A stretch of DNA of 64,000 bases from Lachnospiraceae bacterium (GTDB taxonomy: Bacteria > Bacillota > Clostridia > Lachnospirales > Lachnospiraceae), in assembly GCA_902363555.1 (NCBI GenBank), contig CABJAM010000014.1:37974-101973 (forward strand). Direction: 5' to 3'. Position numbers and translations under genes: made by a program. Shown one piece after another: positions 62,391 to 64,000 of this stretch. The notes below the pieces were generated by a model. That model was given only the letters and a program-made list of their open reading frames with translations, did not search any database and was not told the origin of the DNA. The stretch's first letter is position 1. Every line of letters begins with the position of its first letter.

Positions 62391-62427
62391 TTAACAGAGA
62401 TACAGATTCATTGTGTATAGACTTACC

Positions 62428-62459
62428 TGCCCATCTGTGAGCCAGATCACGATGGGCAG
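62428..62459. terminator. Hairpin after the AraC-GH39 gene
   Basis: CTGCCCATC and GATGGGCAG form a 9-bp stem in the convergent gap. There is no T-run on either strand, so the role is uncertain. Confidence 0.4.
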
Positions 62460-62506
62460 GGTTATGGTTAAAGATAAGTAGGCCTAGGCCCTGATTACGG
62501 ACATTA

Positions 62507-62902
62507 TTAGAATTTAATGACCTTTGGTTCTGCTGTGAACGAATAAATGGTTGCTGTCGCATTCTGTATGTAGAGAACCTCCATTAAGTTATCGTCTACC
62601 GTGTACATACTGGAAAGTGCAGCCGTATTGTCTTCCATCATAGTGACACGGGCTTCGCGGCGGGAATCATGGACAGCTTCGCCTTCGACGCGAATCCATG
62701 TGCCTTTGGTCATCCCGCAGATTTCAATCTTAGGATTTTTCTCAAGCTGTGCATAAACTTTTTTCTGGTTGTTCGTTACAATATACAGTTTCCCCTCAAA
62801 TTCGCAAACTGCACCAAAAGGACGCACACGCGGCTGGTCACCTTCTTCGGTTGCAAGGTAAAATGTGCCGCAGGACTTTAAATACTCTAATACTTCTTTC
62901 AT
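62507..62902 (-). CDS. Pyridoxamine 5'-phosphate oxidase-like flavin-binding protein
   Basis: This 131-aa split-barrel protein has LATEEGDQPRVRPFGAVCEFEGKLYIVT, the usual flavin- or F420-type core, and IEICGMTKGTWIRVEGEAV. AAAGGAG lies before the ATG at 62902; an ATG eight codons upstream overlaps it. It is divergent from an HxlR regulator, a frequent pairing for redox- or electrophile-responsive reductases. The substrate is unknown. Confidence 0.87.
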   Translation of the reverse strand: MKEVLEYLKSCGTFYLATEEGDQPRVRPFGAVCEFEGKLYIVTNNQKKVYAQLEKNPKIEICGMTKGTWIRVEGEAVHDSRREARVTMMEDNTAALSSMYTVDDNLMEVLYIQNATATIYSFTAEPKVIKF

Positions 62903-62993
62903 TTGTAGAACTCCTTTCAAAATCATTCTTGCTTTGATTACAGTCTCATTATATAATATAAGAATAAAAGAACAAGTACGATATTTTATGATA

Positions 62994-63003
62994 CTGATAT
63001 CAG
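62994..63003. promoter_or_regulatory. Small palindrome in the PNPOx-HxlR divergent region
   Basis: CTGATATCAG is a perfect 10-bp palindrome 13 bp before the HxlR ATG. A looser AGTA-TACT repeat precedes it. Possible HxlR operator. Confidence 0.35.
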
Positions 63004-63016
63004 AAAGGATACTGCT

Positions 63017-63394
63017 ATGGCAAAAAAAGAATTATTTGGATTGTGTCCGTATGTGACCTCACAGAAGGTTTTAACGGGAAAGTGGTCAATGTATATTTTG
63101 TATCTCCTCTCACAGGAAGGTTCCATACGATTTAATGAGCTTCAAAGAAAAATGCCGGAGGAAATGACACATACGACACTTTCACGGCAGTTAAAGACAC
63201 TGGAAGAAGAAGGACTGATCATCCGGACGGAATACTCACAGATTCCACCAAAAGTTGAATATTCCCTGAGTGAGATCGGGCGGAAATTCGAGAAAGTCCT
63301 TGATGCATTGGGCCAATGGGGCGATGAGTATATAGAATTTATACACCGTAAGAAAATAAATGGTTTAAAAGGTGAGGAGACGAAAGATGCGTGA
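63017..63394 (+). CDS. HxlR-family transcriptional regulator
   Basis: This 125-aa winged-helix regulator begins MAKKELFGLCPYVTSQKVLTGKW. The conserved Cys10 just before the first helix is where redox-sensing HxlR proteins such as YodB and HypR react. The HTH/wing RFNELQRKMPEEMTHTTLSRQLKTLEEEGLI is classical. AGAAAGGA precedes the ATG. It is divergent from the flavoprotein gene it probably controls. The next gene overlaps it by 8 bp. Confidence 0.9.
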   Translation: MAKKELFGLCPYVTSQKVLTGKWSMYILYLLSQEGSIRFNELQRKMPEEMTHTTLSRQLKTLEEEGLIIRTEYSQIPPKVEYSLSEIGRKFEKVLDALGQWGDEYIEFIHRKKINGLKGEETKDA

Positions 63395-63713
63395 AAATGA
63401 AGATTTTCAGCATCTTGGCAGTGTTGTTACAAATCATGGATATTCGGATTGGGCCACCACAGAAATTCCTGCAAATGTAAAGTCTATGTGGTATCGTTTA
63501 AGCCGTAGGCAGGATGATTACTGCCTGGAATGTTCAGAGGATGGCGTTGTCTATAAGCAGATGAGAGTTTGCCATATGTTCAGGGGGAATGAAAATATAA
63601 GGTTCGGCATCTATGCCTGTTCCCCGGAAGAATCATCGTTTACGGCGGTTTTCACAAATATGGAGATTACGGAATGTATGTGGAAAGCACATGACGGCCA
63701 GCAGCCGGACTAA
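63387..63713 (+). CDS. N-terminally truncated DUF1349 (concanavalin A-like) protein
   Basis: This 108-aa protein contains VVTNHGYSDWATTEIP, WYRLSRRQDDYCLECSEDG and FGIYACSPEESSFTAVFTNMEI, which match the second half of DUF1349 lectin-fold proteins of about 190 aa. The first half is missing. The ATG overlaps the HxlR stop region and has GAGGAG upstream, so the fragment may still be translated. It looks like a deletion that joined HxlR to the tail of a DUF1349 gene. Confidence 0.75.
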   Translation: MRENEDFQHLGSVVTNHGYSDWATTEIPANVKSMWYRLSRRQDDYCLECSEDGVVYKQMRVCHMFRGNENIRFGIYACSPEESSFTAVFTNMEITECMWKAHDGQQPD

Positions 63714-63921
63714 ATTACCGGGAATAATACGTATGAACAAGAGCGTGTTTTAAAATTACTTTTCGCCATCTGCGCGCACCACTTCGCGGTATATTTGACG
63801 TTGATCATATCCCGGAGTACCGGTTTCTCAGACGCATTTCCGGGATACATTTTTATCACTATGGGTATCTGGTTACTGTCCAGGAGCAGCCCCAGTCCTA
63901 CGATGTTGGTATGCTACCCTT
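63714..63921. other. Intergenic region with possible membrane-protein remnant
   Basis: A start-less frame (about 63724-63928) reads as hydrophobic protein (KLLFAICAHHFAVYLTLIIS, GYIFITMGIWLLSR). It may be debris of a deleted gene. No gene is supported. Confidence 0.3.
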
Positions 63922-63957
63922 AGAGTAGACAATCAAATAATATACATTGTTTACTCT
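63922..63957. promoter_or_regulatory. Inverted repeat upstream of the last gene, probable operator
   Basis: AGAGTAGACAAT and ATTGTTTACTCT form 12-bp arms with one mismatch, 12 bases apart, ending right before the ribosome site of the next gene. Confidence 0.6.
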
Positions 63958-63969
63958 GGAGGTGTTTTT

Positions 63970-64000
63970 ATGAATGAAAAAGTTAGCATCCAATTATCAC
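63970..64000 (+). CDS. Start of a gene cut by the window edge
   Basis: GGAGGTG lies 5 bases before an ATG that opens MNEKVSIQLS to the end of the window. The upstream inverted repeat suggests regulated expression, perhaps autoregulation. The product cannot be identified from ten residues. Confidence 0.5.
   Translation, partial: MNEKVSIQLS

Overview
The window looks like a carbohydrate-rich stretch of the chromosome of an anaerobic gut Firmicute, most likely a Lachnospiraceae-type Clostridia. This is inferred from strong AGGAGG ribosome sites, sigma-A promoters, CUT1 sugar ABC importers that lack their own ATPase, YesMN-type two-component regulation, AraC and LacI regulators, a domain-permuted GH3 beta-glucosidase and a CD1871A-family CXXC mini-protein. 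No rRNA, tRNA or CRISPR was seen, and the species cannot be named from the sequence.

Layout. (1) 0.1-5.1 kb: a minus-strand cluster of an FtsX/MacB-type ABC permease and ATPase, a CXXC mini-protein and a multi-[4Fe-4S] membrane protein, divergent from an OmpR-type regulator and its kinase. (2) 5.4-23.1 kb: an ester-rich glycan locus. It has a CUT1 importer (two permeases and a binding lipoprotein), a beta-helix protein, a LacI regulator, a tandem CE1-like esterase, a type-B carboxylesterase, a minus-strand MarR operon with two class-C beta-lactamase-like esterases, a PHB-depolymerase-like esterase and a GH39 beta-xylosidase. A perfect 20-bp palindrome sits in the divergent MarR promoter region. 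(3) 23.2-27.5 kb: a Phd/PIN toxin-antitoxin pair, then a clearly AT-rich pair of ABC exporter subunits with complementary loss of ATPase motifs and a 48-codon ORF. (4) 27.4-44.7 kb: AraC, a sulfatase whose conserved N-terminus needs a non-ATG start, a second CUT1 importer, GH5, an alpha/beta hydrolase, YesN/YesM, a broken PD-(D/E)XK nuclease gene, an aldo/keto reductase, a sugar isomerase-like protein and another AraC. (5) 45.0-57.0 kb: two GH2 enzymes, a permuted GH3, a large GH106-like glycosidase and a GPH-type symporter. (6) 57.2-64 kb: an XRE regulator, an orphan binding lipoprotein, an AraC regulator fused to a GH39-like domain, a PNPOx-like protein divergent from HxlR, a truncated DUF1349 protein and the start of one more gene.

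How it fits together (inference). Binding lipoproteins and permeases import oligosaccharides, probably energised by a shared MsmX-type ATPase encoded elsewhere. Every glycosidase and esterase lacks a signal peptide, so hydrolysis should be intracellular. Six esterase genes, a sulfatase, GH39, GH5, two GH2, GH3 and a GH106-like enzyme point to decorated (acylated, possibly hydroxycinnamoylated or sulfated) plant or host glycans. The exact substrate cannot be read from sequence. Regulation is layered: LacI, MarR, three AraC-type proteins (one with a catalytically altered GH39 sensor-like domain) and YesMN. A recurring GTAACAGTTC motif lies near several promoters.
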